A DNA stretch of 63,662 nt from Bacteroidota bacterium. GTDB lineage: Bacteria > Bacteroidota > Bacteroidia > 2-12-FULL-35-15. A program made the position numbers and the translations under genes. The notes below the pieces were generated by a model. That model was not told the origin of the DNA. It ran no database searches and saw nothing but the letters and a program-made list of their open reading frames with translations. Of the stretch, positions 8,925 through 18,366 are shown piece after piece. Position 1 is the stretch's first letter; the number at the start of each line of letters is the position of its first letter. The stretch covers positions 1-63,662 of the forward strand of contig CANIFU010000009.1 in the NCBI GenBank assembly GCA_947466965.1, written 5' to 3'.

Positions 8925-8966
8925 AAAAAAAAAGCTCTCAAATCAAAAGATTTGAGAGCTTTTTTT
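8925..8966 (-). terminator. Rho-independent terminator of tRNA-Lys
   Basis: Perfect 12-bp stem (8933-8944 with 8949-8960), 4-nt loop, T-run on the minus strand from the A-tract at 8925-8933. It begins 19 bp after the tRNA 3' end. A T-run on the plus strand as well makes it bidirectional in form. Confidence 0.9.
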
Positions 8967-8984
8967 ATTGTTTAACCACTAACG

Positions 8985-9057
8985 TGATCCCGCTGGGATT
9001 CGAACCCAGGACCCCTACATTAAAAGTGTAATGCTCTACCAGCTGAGCTACGGAATC
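8985..9057 (-). tRNA. tRNA-Lys (anticodon TTT)
   Basis: A 73-nt cloverleaf is readable on the minus strand. The acceptor stem GATTCCG/CGGGATC pairs with one T-G wobble, the D-arm is AGCTCAGCTGGTAGAGC, the anticodon loop is CTTTTAA (anticodon TTT), and the T-arm contains GGTTCGAATCC. The discriminator is A and CCA is not encoded, so CCA is added post-transcriptionally. It is a single tRNA flanked by its own promoter and terminator. Confidence 0.97.
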
Positions 9058-9102
9058 TAATCTACACTTTTATTGCAGTCCCTATAATTGATTTTGGGAG
9101 TG

Positions 9103-9132
9103 CAAATATAGATGCATTATTTAATTTTGCAA
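9103..9132 (-). promoter_or_regulatory. Consensus Bacteroidota promoter for tRNA-Lys
   Basis: On the minus strand, TTG (9132-9130), 19 nt, TATATTTG (9110-9103) matches the TTG-N19-TAnnTTTG pattern exactly. It lies about 45 nt upstream of the mature tRNA 5' end. Confidence 0.7.
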
Positions 9133-9279
9133 AGCCTTTTTTAATAAAAACCAAATTATTTTCTTTCTATCTGATTATCAGTCTATTTCGCTTTGGTTGA
9201 TTATCAGTTTCACTAGTCCCTCAATGATTTAAACTTATAGGTGAAAGAAGCGGATATATCGTAAAAAATTACTATAATT

Positions 9280-9756
9280 GTGAATAACCTTTTTATTCTT
9301 TTGAGCAATTATCTTGAAATAAAACCCCTTTTAGGTCTTTCTGATCTGCTTTTTGGTTCAAGTATGACCGATGCTGAAAAGGTATTCGGTAAGGCTGATG
9401 AATCCGAATTTCTGGAAGATATAGAAGAATTTCAATCTACCGTTTGGCATTATTGGGATAGAGGTTTCTCGCTTTTTTTTGATGAAAATCAAAAACAACT
9501 TTTTTGTTGCGTGGAAATAGATAATAGAGATGTACTATTATGGGGACATGAAATTTTTGAAATGAATGAAAAGCAAATTGTCGAATTGTTTAAAAGCAAG
9601 GGCATTAGTGTTTTTGAAACCGAAGTTCATGAGTGGGGCGAAAAACGTTTAAGCTTCGATGAAACAAACATTGATTTCTATTTTGAAAAAAATAAACTAA
9701 GCTCTATTAATTATGGTAAATCTGAAATGGATTTACCTCTAATACTTCCTAACTAA
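9280..9756 (+). CDS. Hypothetical protein upstream of aroK
   Basis: Up to 158 residues from a GTG start; the ATG at 9364 (MTDAEKVFG, 130 residues) is an equally good start and would drop a hydrophobic N-terminus. I do not recognise the family. It is acidic and Phe/Trp-rich with no catalytic motif I can name; the pattern of short beta strands (TVWHYWDRGFSLFFDE, KQLFCCVEID) suggests a small all-beta or SMI1-like fold, which is a guess. Its stop codon overlaps the aroK start by one base (TAATG), so the two are translationally linked. Confidence 0.6.
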   Translation: MNNLFILLSNYLEIKPLLGLSDLLFGSSMTDAEKVFGKADESEFLEDIEEFQSTVWHYWDRGFSLFFDENQKQLFCCVEIDNRDVLLWGHEIFEMNEKQIVELFKSKGISVFETEVHEWGEKRLSFDETNIDFYFEKNKLSSINYGKSEMDLPLILPN

Positions 9757-10271
9757 TGTCAAAAATATTTTTAACCGGATACATGGGTAGCGGAAAATCG
9801 TCTATCGGAAAATTACTGGCTTCTCAGTTGGAATACAATTTCATAGATCTTGATAAGTTCATTGAGAAGGAATACAAAATGACCATTCCTGAAATCTTTT
9901 CTTCCAAAGGTGAAAAAGAATTCAGAGCAATGGAGCATAATTGCCTTAAAAAAGTACTTAGTCAAGAAAATACCATTGTTGCATGTGGTGGTGGAACACC
10001 TTGTTATTATGGTAATATGGAACTTATGAATAATAATGGAACAACTGTTTATTTGAAAATGAGCGTTGACGCATTGGTGAATCGTTTATTGACAGCGAAA
10101 GATAAACGACCATTAATAATGAATAAAACAGAGAAGGAATTAAAAGAATTTGTTATTAGACAATTGGAAAAACGAGAAGATACTTACCACAAAGCCCAAT
10201 ATATTGTTAAAGCCAAAGAATTAAATGTAAACGAACTTGCCACATTTGTAAAAGAACAAATAGGTGTTTAA
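9756..10271 (+). CDS. aroK: Shikimate kinase
   Basis: 171 residues. The P-loop GYMGSGKSS, the shikimate-contacting DLDKFIE, the EFRAME segment and ACGGGTPCYYG are those of AroK. The lid region has DKRPL with the substrate/ATP arginine. It phosphorylates shikimate at O3 in the aromatic amino acid pathway, in the cytoplasm. Length is normal. It is in a two-gene unit with the unknown gene before it and converges with the phosphoribosyltransferase gene 8 bp after its stop. Confidence 0.96.
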   Translation: MSKIFLTGYMGSGKSSIGKLLASQLEYNFIDLDKFIEKEYKMTIPEIFSSKGEKEFRAMEHNCLKKVLSQENTIVACGGGTPCYYGNMELMNNNGTTVYLKMSVDALVNRLLTAKDKRPLIMNKTEKELKEFVIRQLEKREDTYHKAQYIVKAKELNVNELATFVKEQIGV

Positions 10272-10279
10272 TTTATTTA

Positions 10280-10780
10280 TCAACTCAGGTATACGCTTTC
10301 TTTCCCTTTTTTTAATTCAACTGTAATGTGTTCTTGAAGTGTTGTAGATAAGGATAGTCCAACAAAATCAGCTTTTATTGGATACCTGTTGTGTCCCCTG
10401 TCAACCAAAACGGCAGTTGTTAAACATTTTATAGCTGCATTCAGGAATGGTTTTGCCCCAAAGATTAATGTTTTCCCTGAATTTAAAACATCGTCAATTA
10501 AAATGATCACTTTGTTTTTTAATTCTTTATCTGTTAATGAAATTTTTATATCAGAAGCCGATGGGTTTTCCTTATTGATCTTTATTTCAATCAGTTTTGA
10601 TTTTATAGGAGAAATTTTCTGCAATACATCTGCAATTCGTTTTGCAAATAAATAACCGTTTTCGGATATGCCTGCAACAATAATTTCTTTTTCATCATAA
10701 TTGTTTTCATAGATCTGAAAAGCAATTCTGTTTATTTTTTGTTCTATTTGTTTACTATTTAGAATTAATGTTTTCTTCAT
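10280..10780 (-). CDS. PyrR-like phosphoribosyltransferase
   Basis: 166 residues of the type I PRTase fold. The PRPP-binding loop reads VIILIDDVLNSGKT, and the TAVLVDRGHNRYPIKADFVG block closely resembles PyrR, the pyr-operon attenuator/uracil PRTase. No pyrimidine genes are nearby, so I do not use the pyrR name; a nucleobase PRTase without a regulatory role is equally likely. It is the last of a run of minus-strand genes, 27 bp after the NlpC/P60 gene. Confidence 0.85.
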   Translation of the reverse strand: MKKTLILNSKQIEQKINRIAFQIYENNYDEKEIIVAGISENGYLFAKRIADVLQKISPIKSKLIEIKINKENPSASDIKISLTDKELKNKVIILIDDVLNSGKTLIFGAKPFLNAAIKCLTTAVLVDRGHNRYPIKADFVGLSLSTTLQEHITVELKKGKESVYLS

Positions 10781-10807
10781 TTTTTTATATTTTGCCTAGT
10801 TATTAAT

Positions 10808-11323
10808 TTATAGGATTCTCCCCCCTTTAAAAAAATATTTTTTGTAATATGCTTCATTCAAGTCACTTATTATAACGCCGGATTGAACCGAAGCGTGCGC
10901 GAATTTATTGTTTCCCAAATATACGCCTACATGTGAAATTTGTCCTCTTCTAATTTTGAAAAATAAAATATCACCTTCCTGAAGTTCGTTTTTTTCTATC
11001 GGTTTAACTGAGGGCCAAAGATCTTTAGACCCACCGCTTAAATGGATGCAATAGGTATTTCTATACATTTCACAAACAAATCCAGAGCAGTCGATGCCTT
11101 TCTTTGTATTTCCCGCATATTTATAACGTGTTCCTACCCAATCGTAAACCTGGTAATACAGATAAGGACTGCACGCCGAATCCGGTTGTATTTGATGATT
11201 TGCATAGAAGTTTTCTATTCCTAGTTTTTTAACGCTATTAGTTGCTTTTTGCTTCGTTTTTTTGGATTGCGCAAAAGCAAAAAAAGGAAATAAAAGTAAA
11301 ATAAGTATAATCCGTAATTTCAT
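10808..11323 (-). CDS. Secreted NlpC/P60 cysteine peptidase
   Basis: 171 residues with a Sec signal peptide (about 1-18, ending AFAQ) and one NlpC/P60 domain. The catalytic triad region is clear: Cys79 in DCSGF, His131 in ISHVGVYLG and His143 in FAHAS. Such enzymes cut the D-Glu-diamino acid bond of peptidoglycan stem peptides in the periplasm. There is no lipobox or SH3 domain. Confidence 0.93.
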   Translation of the reverse strand: MKLRIILILLLFPFFAFAQSKKTKQKATNSVKKLGIENFYANHQIQPDSACSPYLYYQVYDWVGTRYKYAGNTKKGIDCSGFVCEMYRNTYCIHLSGGSKDLWPSVKPIEKNELQEGDILFFKIRRGQISHVGVYLGNNKFAHASVQSGVIISDLNEAYYKKYFFKGGRIL

Positions 11324-11368
11324 CTGATGCGAATATACGATTTTTTAAAAAATGGGGAATTGTGAATG

Positions 11369-11962
11369 TTATGTTGTTGGTTTCTTTTGAAAAATGATAA
11401 ATAGTTCGCGATCAGAGCGGGGCTTTATCGAGTTGTAGCAAGGTGCAAATGTATTGAATGAGAAATGAGATTCGAAATACGGTATATATTCTTCTTTGTT
11501 TCCTCCGAATGGTGGTTGGTCAGCGTTCATCGGATCATTAAACAATACACCGGCCAACTTTCCTTTTTCATTCAGCAGTGCATGCATTTTTGTAGCATAT
11601 TTTTTTCTTAGAGATGGGTTAATCGCGCAAAAGAAAGTTTGTTCAACTATCAGGTCATATTTTTTAGTATGCTCAAAAAAATCACCTAATAATAGATTTT
11701 CAATTGGAAAACCAGAGATTCTTTCTTTTATATTTTTTAACGGTTCTGGCGAAATGTCAATGATCGTAATGTTCGTAAATCCTTTTTTGAAAAGGTATTC
11801 TGCTTCGTGAGCGTTTCCAGCACCCGGAATTAGAATTGCAATTTCTTTGTTTGTTAGTTGGTCAAAATAGTTTTTTAGTGGTGTAGAGATGTCTCCAATA
11901 TCCCAACCTGTTTCTCTTTTTTGATAACGTTCTGACCAGAAATTTTCGTTTAAGTTTATCAT
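11369..11962 (-). CDS. TPMT-family SAM-dependent methyltransferase
   Basis: 197 residues matching bacterial thiopurine S-methyltransferase-like proteins. Features are FWSERYQKRETGWDIG at the N-terminus, the SAM motif I IPGAGNAHEAEYL, the acidic post-motif IIDISPEPL and EQTFFCAINPSLR. Bacterial members methylate sulfur, selenium, tellurium or halide-type nucleophiles; the natural substrate here is unknown. It lies 27 bp after the DUF5686 gene and may be co-transcribed. Confidence 0.9.
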   Translation of the reverse strand: MINLNENFWSERYQKRETGWDIGDISTPLKNYFDQLTNKEIAILIPGAGNAHEAEYLFKKGFTNITIIDISPEPLKNIKERISGFPIENLLLGDFFEHTKKYDLIVEQTFFCAINPSLRKKYATKMHALLNEKGKLAGVLFNDPMNADQPPFGGNKEEYIPYFESHFSFNTFAPCYNSIKPRSDRELFIIFQKKPTT

Positions 11963-11989
11963 TACATTCGTAAAAATGAAAATTAAATA

Positions 11990-14509
11990 TTAAAAAGAAA
12001 ACTGGAATCCAGCTTTTATTCCCCAGTTATTTATTCTGTTTTCAGGATTCGCTAGTTCATATTTTTTTTTATAAAAATCATCATTGTAAGTCAATCTGTA
12101 TAAAAAGTCGATGCGTATAAATTTAAATATATTTTCGATTCCTAGATCCACCTCAAAATAAGGGATGTCCATTACAGTGAATGTATTATTGTTGTTAAAA
12201 TTTTTGTTTTTACTACTCAATGTTCCATAAGCCATGTTTATTCCAACAAGTTCACGTAAATTTAGTTCTTTTAGAAGAGGCACCCGGTTAAACAATAAAC
12301 CATTGAAATGATGTTGCCAGAATGCGTTGATGTATTGATCGCTCACAAATTCAAAATAATTCATTTGATTGAATAGGTTAGTACCATAAAAAATATTTTC
12401 ATTACCTCTCGGAATTTCAAGTAATGTATAGGGTACTTTAGAAAAAACTTTTCCTGCTTTTACAAAAACTTGTGAGAAACCGAGTGTCGACATTCTAAAA
12501 CGATTTGAAAAGGAAATACTTGCTTTGTGATAATTGAAATCACCATCTAAAATATTTTTAATACCTAAGGTATAATTAAAAGTAATGATCGGAGATTTGT
12601 TATTGCCAAAGCTGATACGTTCTGTTCCATTCTGAACAAATCTTTCTTTTACAGAAATTCGGGTTTCTAATAATACTTCTGTGATAGAATATTTACGTGT
12701 CTGAAAAATGTTAAACTGATCCCCAAAGCTTACAGGAAACAATGGATTGGTTCGCATATTCTGGAATGTGATCTTGGAGTTGATGCCTGGGTTGAAATCT
12801 TTTTCATACCATAATCGTGCTTCTTGAATCCGAACTAATTTAGAAATATTACCAATCTGAGAAAAAGTATTGTTGAGATTATTAGACGATTGTCCTAGAT
12901 TCATATTGTTTGAATAATTGAAATTCGTCCCGATCTGGTCGATATCGTCCCGATATTGAATCCCGACTTTGCTCCAGGGGTATCTGGTGATGATCCTTTC
13001 GAGTTGCAAATTGTATTTAAATCCTTTGTCCTTAAAACCATATGCCCCATACCCTCTGATAATCCAGTTTTGGCTGAACTTCTGATTCGTTCTGAATCCT
13101 AATTTTAATCGAGTTCCTTCAAATGCATTGTATCCATATATGTTGATATAATGACCAATATCCACAGGTCCGATGTCTTTGTATCCTGAGAATAAAAAAT
13201 AAAGAATATTTACTCCTTTTCTTATAAATGGTAAGTTTCTGACTGTATCGATCATGTTATATGATTTAGATTCCAGTTTACTTAATGCTTCATGTCTGTT
13301 ATTCCTCCACCATGCTGTGTCCTGTGTTAATGCATTTTCGGCATATTGAATTCTACTTTTATAAAATTCTTTTTCTTTTGGTTTATTTACTATAAAATTT
13401 AAGTTTGAATTATAGGTTCGGATAACCATACTAACAAATTTATCTGTTAGTGTAGTGTAGTCTACTAATGTTCTTGTTTGCGACGGAACCCATTGCCCTG
13501 CTTCGGTAGGAATCAATACTTGTTGAATTCTTGCATGATCGATCCAGTTAACATTTACCTCAGGAGTAATTCCTAAATCCAATTGTTTAATAGCAAATGT
13601 GGTATCTGTAATCCAAACATATCCGGTATATGCTAAATCTTTTTTGTTTTTTGGATGACAGTCTATTTTATAACATTTCATGCTATCAATGAATACGCTG
13701 TCAACGAGTATATAATTATAAAAAAGCATGGCATTGTCGGCAATTGGTGATAATATATCTTTACCTTGAATTGCAACATTGTTTTTACAGAAATTGTAAC
13801 TTTGAAAGTCTGTCCCTGTTAGCTGAGATACGGCACTTCCATCTTTCATTCCAACAAATTTTATTTTCACGGCAGTCACATCTTCATGTCTTTTTTCTGT
13901 TTCTTTAAAAGAATAAATTTCTGATATTACCTCACTCATCATAACAGGAAGGTTCGCTTTGCTTTCTTCTCCTACCATCACATCTAAGCTGTCCCACATG
14001 CTCGCGAAAGGACGAAAGAGTTTCCATTTTCGCATTTTAGGTGTAATGTTATCTACATCTGCTTCTTGCTTTGTATAACTCACATATTGTATCGCAGTGA
14101 GGTCATCGCGGTCATATTTGTTTTTATTTAACTGCGCATTTCTTATTATTCGTAATGCTGGATTTATTCCAGGACGAATTTCAATTGTGCTGAGATTAAG
14201 CGCTTCTGGACTTAGTTGAAAATTAATTATTTGCGTTTTTCCTTTCTCAACTTTTTTTGCTTTTGATTTATATCCAATTAAAGATACATAAATGGAGTCT
14301 TTTGGGGTAGTTGTTTTTATTGAGTAGTTGCCATCAAAATCAGTTACAGTTCCGATAAGTGTTCCTTTGAAATAAATATTTACAAAAGGCATTCCTCCAT
14401 TGGTCCCTATCTCAGAAACATGTCCGGTAATAATAGTTTCCTGCTGAGCGAGTGTAACAATGCTCATGAAAAGAAAAATGAAAAGAGATCCAGTTTTGTA
14501 TATTTTCAT
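11990..14509 (-). CDS. DUF5686 outer-membrane protein with carboxypeptidase-like regulatory domain
   Basis: 839 residues. A signal peptide (1-21, ending LAQ) is followed by a CarboxypepD_reg-like beta-sandwich (about 25-110: ITGHVSE, GTLIGTVTDFDGNYSI, VSLIGYKS). DUF5686 follows, and the C-terminal half reads as amphipathic beta strands ending in GIKAGFQFSF, an outer-membrane barrel-type C-terminal Phe. These proteins are common and uncharacterised in Bacteroidota. Its start abuts the rlmD stop directly, so the pair is one transcript. Confidence 0.88.
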   Translation of the reverse strand: MKIYKTGSLFIFLFMSIVTLAQQETIITGHVSEIGTNGGMPFVNIYFKGTLIGTVTDFDGNYSIKTTTPKDSIYVSLIGYKSKAKKVEKGKTQIINFQLSPEALNLSTIEIRPGINPALRIIRNAQLNKNKYDRDDLTAIQYVSYTKQEADVDNITPKMRKWKLFRPFASMWDSLDVMVGEESKANLPVMMSEVISEIYSFKETEKRHEDVTAVKIKFVGMKDGSAVSQLTGTDFQSYNFCKNNVAIQGKDILSPIADNAMLFYNYILVDSVFIDSMKCYKIDCHPKNKKDLAYTGYVWITDTTFAIKQLDLGITPEVNVNWIDHARIQQVLIPTEAGQWVPSQTRTLVDYTTLTDKFVSMVIRTYNSNLNFIVNKPKEKEFYKSRIQYAENALTQDTAWWRNNRHEALSKLESKSYNMIDTVRNLPFIRKGVNILYFLFSGYKDIGPVDIGHYINIYGYNAFEGTRLKLGFRTNQKFSQNWIIRGYGAYGFKDKGFKYNLQLERIITRYPWSKVGIQYRDDIDQIGTNFNYSNNMNLGQSSNNLNNTFSQIGNISKLVRIQEARLWYEKDFNPGINSKITFQNMRTNPLFPVSFGDQFNIFQTRKYSITEVLLETRISVKERFVQNGTERISFGNNKSPIITFNYTLGIKNILDGDFNYHKASISFSNRFRMSTLGFSQVFVKAGKVFSKVPYTLLEIPRGNENIFYGTNLFNQMNYFEFVSDQYINAFWQHHFNGLLFNRVPLLKELNLRELVGINMAYGTLSSKNKNFNNNNTFTVMDIPYFEVDLGIENIFKFIRIDFLYRLTYNDDFYKKKYELANPENRINNWGIKAGFQFSF

Positions 14510-15946
14510 TTAATATTTTAGTTCTAATAAAACTACATTCTCAACGTGATGCGTTTGAGGAAACATATCAATTGGTTGAACCTTCGTAACTTTATATTTA
14601 GCATCTAATAGTTGTAAGTCGCGTGCTTGTGTAGAAGGGTTACAACTTACATAAACAATTCTATCCGGCTCAATTTCCAATATTTTTTTTGTGACATCTT
14701 CATGCATTCCTGCACGAGGGGGATCTGTAATAATAACATCTGGTTTGCCATTAGCATTGATGAACTCGTTATTTAACACATCCTTCATATCTCCTGCATA
14801 AAAAACTGTGTTGTTGATATGGTTTAAATGTGAATTTATTTTTGCATCTTCAATTGCTGCAGCAACATATTCAACTCCAACTACTTTCTTAGACTGGTGT
14901 GAAACAAAGTTTGCAATTGTGCCCGTACCTGTATAGAGGTCATAAACAATATCCGAACTTTTTATAGCTGCAAATTCTCTCGTTATTTTATATAATTCAT
15001 ACGCTTGATCAGAATTTGTTTGATAAAAACTTTTTGGTCCGATCTTAAACTTAAGTCCTTCCATGCTTTCATATATACTGTCATTTCCTTTGAAAAGAAT
15101 AATGTCGAGATCTCCGATTGTATCATTTCTTTTTGAATTGATCACGTATTGTAATGAAGTGATTTGTGGAAAATGATTAGCTAAATGAGTCAGTAGTTTT
15201 TCGATTTCGTGTTTATCGTCATAATGAAATGCAACGATTAACATCCATTCACCGGTAGAAGTACTGCGGATGATGATGTTTCTAAGGAATCCAATTTGTT
15301 CTCGCAGGTCGAAGAAAGTTAGACTGTTTTCAAAAGCATACTTTCGAACTTCATTCCGGATCGCGTTGGAAGGATCCTCTTGTAAATAGCAGGTATCAAT
15401 ATCTAAAATTTTATCAAACATTCCAGGAATATGGAATCCCAGGGCATTTCGTGTAATTTCTCCTGCTCCTTCACCAAAAGCAATGCTCTTGTCATTTATC
15501 TGTTCGAGTGTTAACCATTTTTTATTTGAAAAGGTAAATTCTAATTTATTTCTGTAATGATATACTTTTTTAGAAGGAACAATTTTTTGAATTTCGGGCA
15601 GTTCAATTTTAGCCAAACGTGTTAATGCATCGTTCACCTGTTTTTGTTTGTAGAACAATTGCCATTGATAATCCATATTTTGCCATTTACATCCACCACA
15701 TGTTCCAAAGTGGCTGCAAATTGGATCCGTACGTTTTTCAGAAGGATGTTTAATTGCGATGGCAGTAGCTTCTCTATATTTACTTTTTTTACGTGTTATC
15801 TGAAGATCAACAATGTCACCCGGTACAGCTCCTTTTATAAAAATAACATATTCCTCTGTTTTAGCAACAGATTGTCCGTCAGAGCTAGCATCGGTTACAC
15901 TGATGTTTTCGAGTATAGGCAAAGGTTTTTTATTGGTATTTCTCAT
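14510..15946 (-). CDS. rlmD: 23S rRNA (uracil-5-)-methyltransferase RlmD
   Basis: 478 residues with an N-terminal TRAM-type domain, the 4Fe-4S cysteines C77, C83, C86 and C186 (CSHFGTCGGC and DTCYL), SAM motif YDLYTGTGTIANF, and the catalytic cysteine in VYVSCNPSTQARDL near the C-terminus. RlmD methylates U1939 of 23S rRNA (E. coli numbering); RlmC and TrmA are the close alternatives, and the cluster spacing fits RlmD/RumA. It is co-transcribed with the DUF5686 gene. Confidence 0.92.
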   Translation of the reverse strand: MRNTNKKPLPILENISVTDASSDGQSVAKTEEYVIFIKGAVPGDIVDLQITRKKSKYREATAIAIKHPSEKRTDPICSHFGTCGGCKWQNMDYQWQLFYKQKQVNDALTRLAKIELPEIQKIVPSKKVYHYRNKLEFTFSNKKWLTLEQINDKSIAFGEGAGEITRNALGFHIPGMFDKILDIDTCYLQEDPSNAIRNEVRKYAFENSLTFFDLREQIGFLRNIIIRSTSTGEWMLIVAFHYDDKHEIEKLLTHLANHFPQITSLQYVINSKRNDTIGDLDIILFKGNDSIYESMEGLKFKIGPKSFYQTNSDQAYELYKITREFAAIKSSDIVYDLYTGTGTIANFVSHQSKKVVGVEYVAAAIEDAKINSHLNHINNTVFYAGDMKDVLNNEFINANGKPDVIITDPPRAGMHEDVTKKILEIEPDRIVYVSCNPSTQARDLQLLDAKYKVTKVQPIDMFPQTHHVENVVLLELKY

Positions 15947-16031
15947 AACGCGTAAAGTTACGAAAATGGTCCGAAATAAGTGTCTGAAATTGTTTTTATT
16001 CGGAAATGTATTGTATCAAAAGAGTCTTCTT

Positions 16032-16817
16032 TTAATCCGAAGTGGGATTGTTTCTTCGTTCAGTAAATCGAATGTTTTCGGCATGTGTCGAATATAATTT
16101 GTCGACCGAAGTTAGGAAGTAATACGGATTAAATTTTTTATAGAATCGCTTCACTGGCTTGTCGCAATATCCGCTTGCCCATGTTACATCAACATAATAC
16201 CATTGGTCATTTAACATCACTTTATTCCATGTATGGTTGGTGCTGAAACTTTTTCTATTCCTGAGTTTTTTTATTTTATCTTTATTTTCACTTGCTCGTC
16301 CTTCAACAAGCTGGCAGTTGATTCCTACATTTTTACATAACTCGCGAAACAAAACGGAATAACCTTCTGCAACCCCTTTTTTATTTCTCAGAATCAACAT
16401 CGAATAGTTATAATAATATTTATCAAGTTTTTCCTGAAGTTCTTCCGGCGAGTTATGGTTGAAATTTCCTGTCGGTGTTTTTTTATTATGGTAGGTTAAA
16501 CAGTCGAAGGCGATGTTGTTCGTCATCCAGATAAAAAGTGCTCTTATTTTTTCTTCATCAGTGGTGCATGTTGCTGTGATGTATTTTGCCAATATCGGAA
16601 CCGCCTTGTTTTTCTTTTTTAACTTAAGGATATATCCATCAATTGTTTTAAATTTAAAAGCAGCAGCTGAATCGGTGTAGTTTGTTGAGTTTGTATTGAC
16701 GGCTGCAGGTTCAGCTTTTTCTGCAATACTATCTAGCTCCTGTGAAGAAACTGATCCGGCATACAAAAGGAAAAAAGTAAAAAAAACTACACATCTTAAA
16801 CAAAACATTCTCTTCAT
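16032..16817 (-). CDS. Secreted transglutaminase-like protein lacking the catalytic cysteine
   Basis: 261 residues with a signal peptide (1-25, ending VSSQ). The transglutaminase-like core spans about 75-215: EEKIRALFIWMTNNIAFD, then RNKKGVAEGYSVLFRELCKNVGI, then NHTWNKVMLNDQWYYVDVTW. The position normally held by the nucleophilic Cys in the GVCEGY motif is Ala150 (codon GCA at 16368-16370), while His195 and Asp210 are present. It is therefore probably a binding or structural protein rather than a peptidase or cross-linker. Bacteroidota encode many such envelope proteins; the role is unknown. Confidence 0.88.
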   Translation of the reverse strand: MKRMFCLRCVVFFTFFLLYAGSVSSQELDSIAEKAEPAAVNTNSTNYTDSAAAFKFKTIDGYILKLKKKNKAVPILAKYITATCTTDEEKIRALFIWMTNNIAFDCLTYHNKKTPTGNFNHNSPEELQEKLDKYYYNYSMLILRNKKGVAEGYSVLFRELCKNVGINCQLVEGRASENKDKIKKLRNRKSFSTNHTWNKVMLNDQWYYVDVTWASGYCDKPVKRFYKKFNPYYFLTSVDKLYSTHAENIRFTERRNNPTSD

Positions 16818-16880
16818 TTTTAAACGTTATTCGTTTCTTTATTTTTTTTTCGTAATCTTTTCTTGTTCAACATTTGTTTG

Positions 16881-16907
16881 CAAAAATAAGATTCTTTGTC
16901 GGGACAA
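16881..16907 (-). promoter_or_regulatory. Candidate promoter for the transglutaminase-like gene
   Basis: Minus strand TTG (16907-16905), 16 nt, TATTTTTG (16888-16881). The -7 box fits TAnnTTTG; the spacer is one short of the usual 17-23. Confidence 0.4.
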
Positions 16908-16969
16908 AAAATAAAAGACATTGAACGTTAATCTGGTTTGCAATATCTTAATAATTCCGTTATTTTCCT

Positions 16970-16977
16970 TAAATTTG
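16970..16977 (+). promoter_or_regulatory. Candidate -7 element before rocD
   Basis: TAAATTTG matches TAnnTTTG about 80 nt before the rocD start. No TTG sits at the right distance upstream, so support is partial. Confidence 0.3.
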
Positions 16978-17055
16978 TCCTAATAAATAGTTTAGGAATA
17001 AATTCGCGAAGGTAACTCATAATATAGCAAGCCCACTCGATAATATAGTATAAGG

Positions 17056-18300
17056 ATGGAAACGATGGAACAAAATAAAATAAGCGCTGAAAAGGCGATT
17101 GCATTAGAAGATAAACACGGAGCGCATAATTACCATCCGCTGCCGGTTGTTTTGGAACGCGGAGAAGGGGTGTTTGTTTGGGATGTAAAAGGGAAACAAT
17201 ATTTCGATTTTCTATCGGCATATAGTGCCGTAAATCAAGGTCATTGTCATCCCAAAATTGTTTCCGCTTTATTGGAGCAAGCTCAAAAGTTGACTTTAAC
17301 ATCACGCGCTTTTTACAATGATTCACTCGGTGAATACGAACAATTTATTACTTCTTACTTCGGTTACGATAAAGTTCTTCCGATGAACACAGGAGCAGAG
17401 GGTGTTGAAACAGCATTAAAATTAGCCCGAAAATGGGCATATGAGAAAAAAGGGGTATCAGAAAATGAAGCGAAAATCATCGTTTGTAAAAATAATTTTC
17501 ATGGCCGAACGATTTCAATTGTTTCTGCTAGTAATGACGAGGAGGCTCGTAAAAATTTCGGACCATTTACACCCGGTATAATTTCAGTAGAATATAACAA
17601 TGCAACGGCCTTGGCGGCGTTGTTGTCGGATAAATCAATTGCTGCTTTTTTAATTGAACCGATACAGGGTGAAGCAGGTGTTGTTATTCCAGATGAAGGG
17701 TATTTGAAAAAGTGCTATGATTTGTGTAAAGCAAATAATGTTTTATTTATTGCCGATGAAATTCAATCTGGGTTAGGACGAACGGGTAAAATTCTAGCAT
17801 GTGATCACGAAGGTGTTCATCCCGATGTATTGATTCTCGGTAAAGCATTGTCTGGCGGAACATATCCTGTTGCTGCTGTTTTAGCTAGCGATGAAGTGAT
17901 GTTATGTATTAAGCCCGGACAACATGGTTCAACATATGGAGGTAATCCATTGGCTTGTAAAGTTGGAATAGCTGCCTTAACCGTTTTAAAAGAAGAACAG
18001 TTGTCTGAAAATTCGGAACGATTAGGGAAAATATTATTGAAAGAACTACAAGCCATTCAAGCCGCTTATCCTGATGTTGTTAAAACGGTTCGTGGAAAAG
18101 GGCTTTGGGCTGCTATGGTTATCAATGAAAAAAATGGAAAATCGGCCTGGGATGTTTGTGTTGAATTGATGAATAATGGTTTATTGGCAAAGCCAACGCA
18201 TGGAGATACGATCCGTTTTGCTCCTCCTTTGGTAATCAACGAAACACAATTGATGGAATGTGTTGCCATAATAAAAAATACAATAACCTTATTTCAGTAA
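17056..18300 (+). CDS. rocD: Ornithine--oxo-acid (ornithine-delta) aminotransferase
   Basis: 414 residues of class III PLP aminotransferase. Diagnostic segments are [17 protein letters not shown] at the N-terminus, [17 protein letters not shown], the [20 protein letters not shown]-phosphate region, [14 protein letters not shown], and the Schiff-base lysine in [14 protein letters not shown]. It converts ornithine and 2-oxoglutarate to glutamate semialdehyde and glutamate, linking arginine and proline metabolism. It is a single-gene unit with a terminator after it. Confidence 0.95.
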   Translation: METMEQNKISAEKAIALEDKHGAHNYHPLPVVLERGEGVFVWDVKGKQYFDFLSAYSAVNQGHCHPKIVSALLEQAQKLTLTSRAFYNDSLGEYEQFITSYFGYDKVLPMNTGAEGVETALKLARKWAYEKKGVSENEAKIIVCKNNFHGRTISIVSASNDEEARKNFGPFTPGIISVEYNNATALAALLSDKSIAAFLIEPIQGEAGVVIPDEGYLKKCYDLCKANNVLFIADEIQSGLGRTGKILACDHEGVHPDVLILGKALSGGTYPVAAVLASDEVMLCIKPGQHGSTYGGNPLACKVGIAALTVLKEEQLSENSERLGKILLKELQAIQAAYPDVVKTVRGKGLWAAMVINEKNGKSAWDVCVELMNNGLLAKPTHGDTIRFAPPLVINETQLMECVAIIKNTITLFQ

Positions 18301-18310
18301 AAAATAAAAA

Positions 18311-18342
18311 AGCCTCAAGAAAAATATTGAGACTTTTTTTTA
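18311..18342 (+). terminator. Rho-independent terminator after rocD
   Basis: An 8-position stem (AGCCTCAA with TTGAGACT, one mismatch) and an 8-nt loop are followed by a T9 run, starting 11 bp after the rocD stop. Confidence 0.75.
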
Positions 18343-18366
18343 AAATATCTCTCGTCCTGAAATAAG

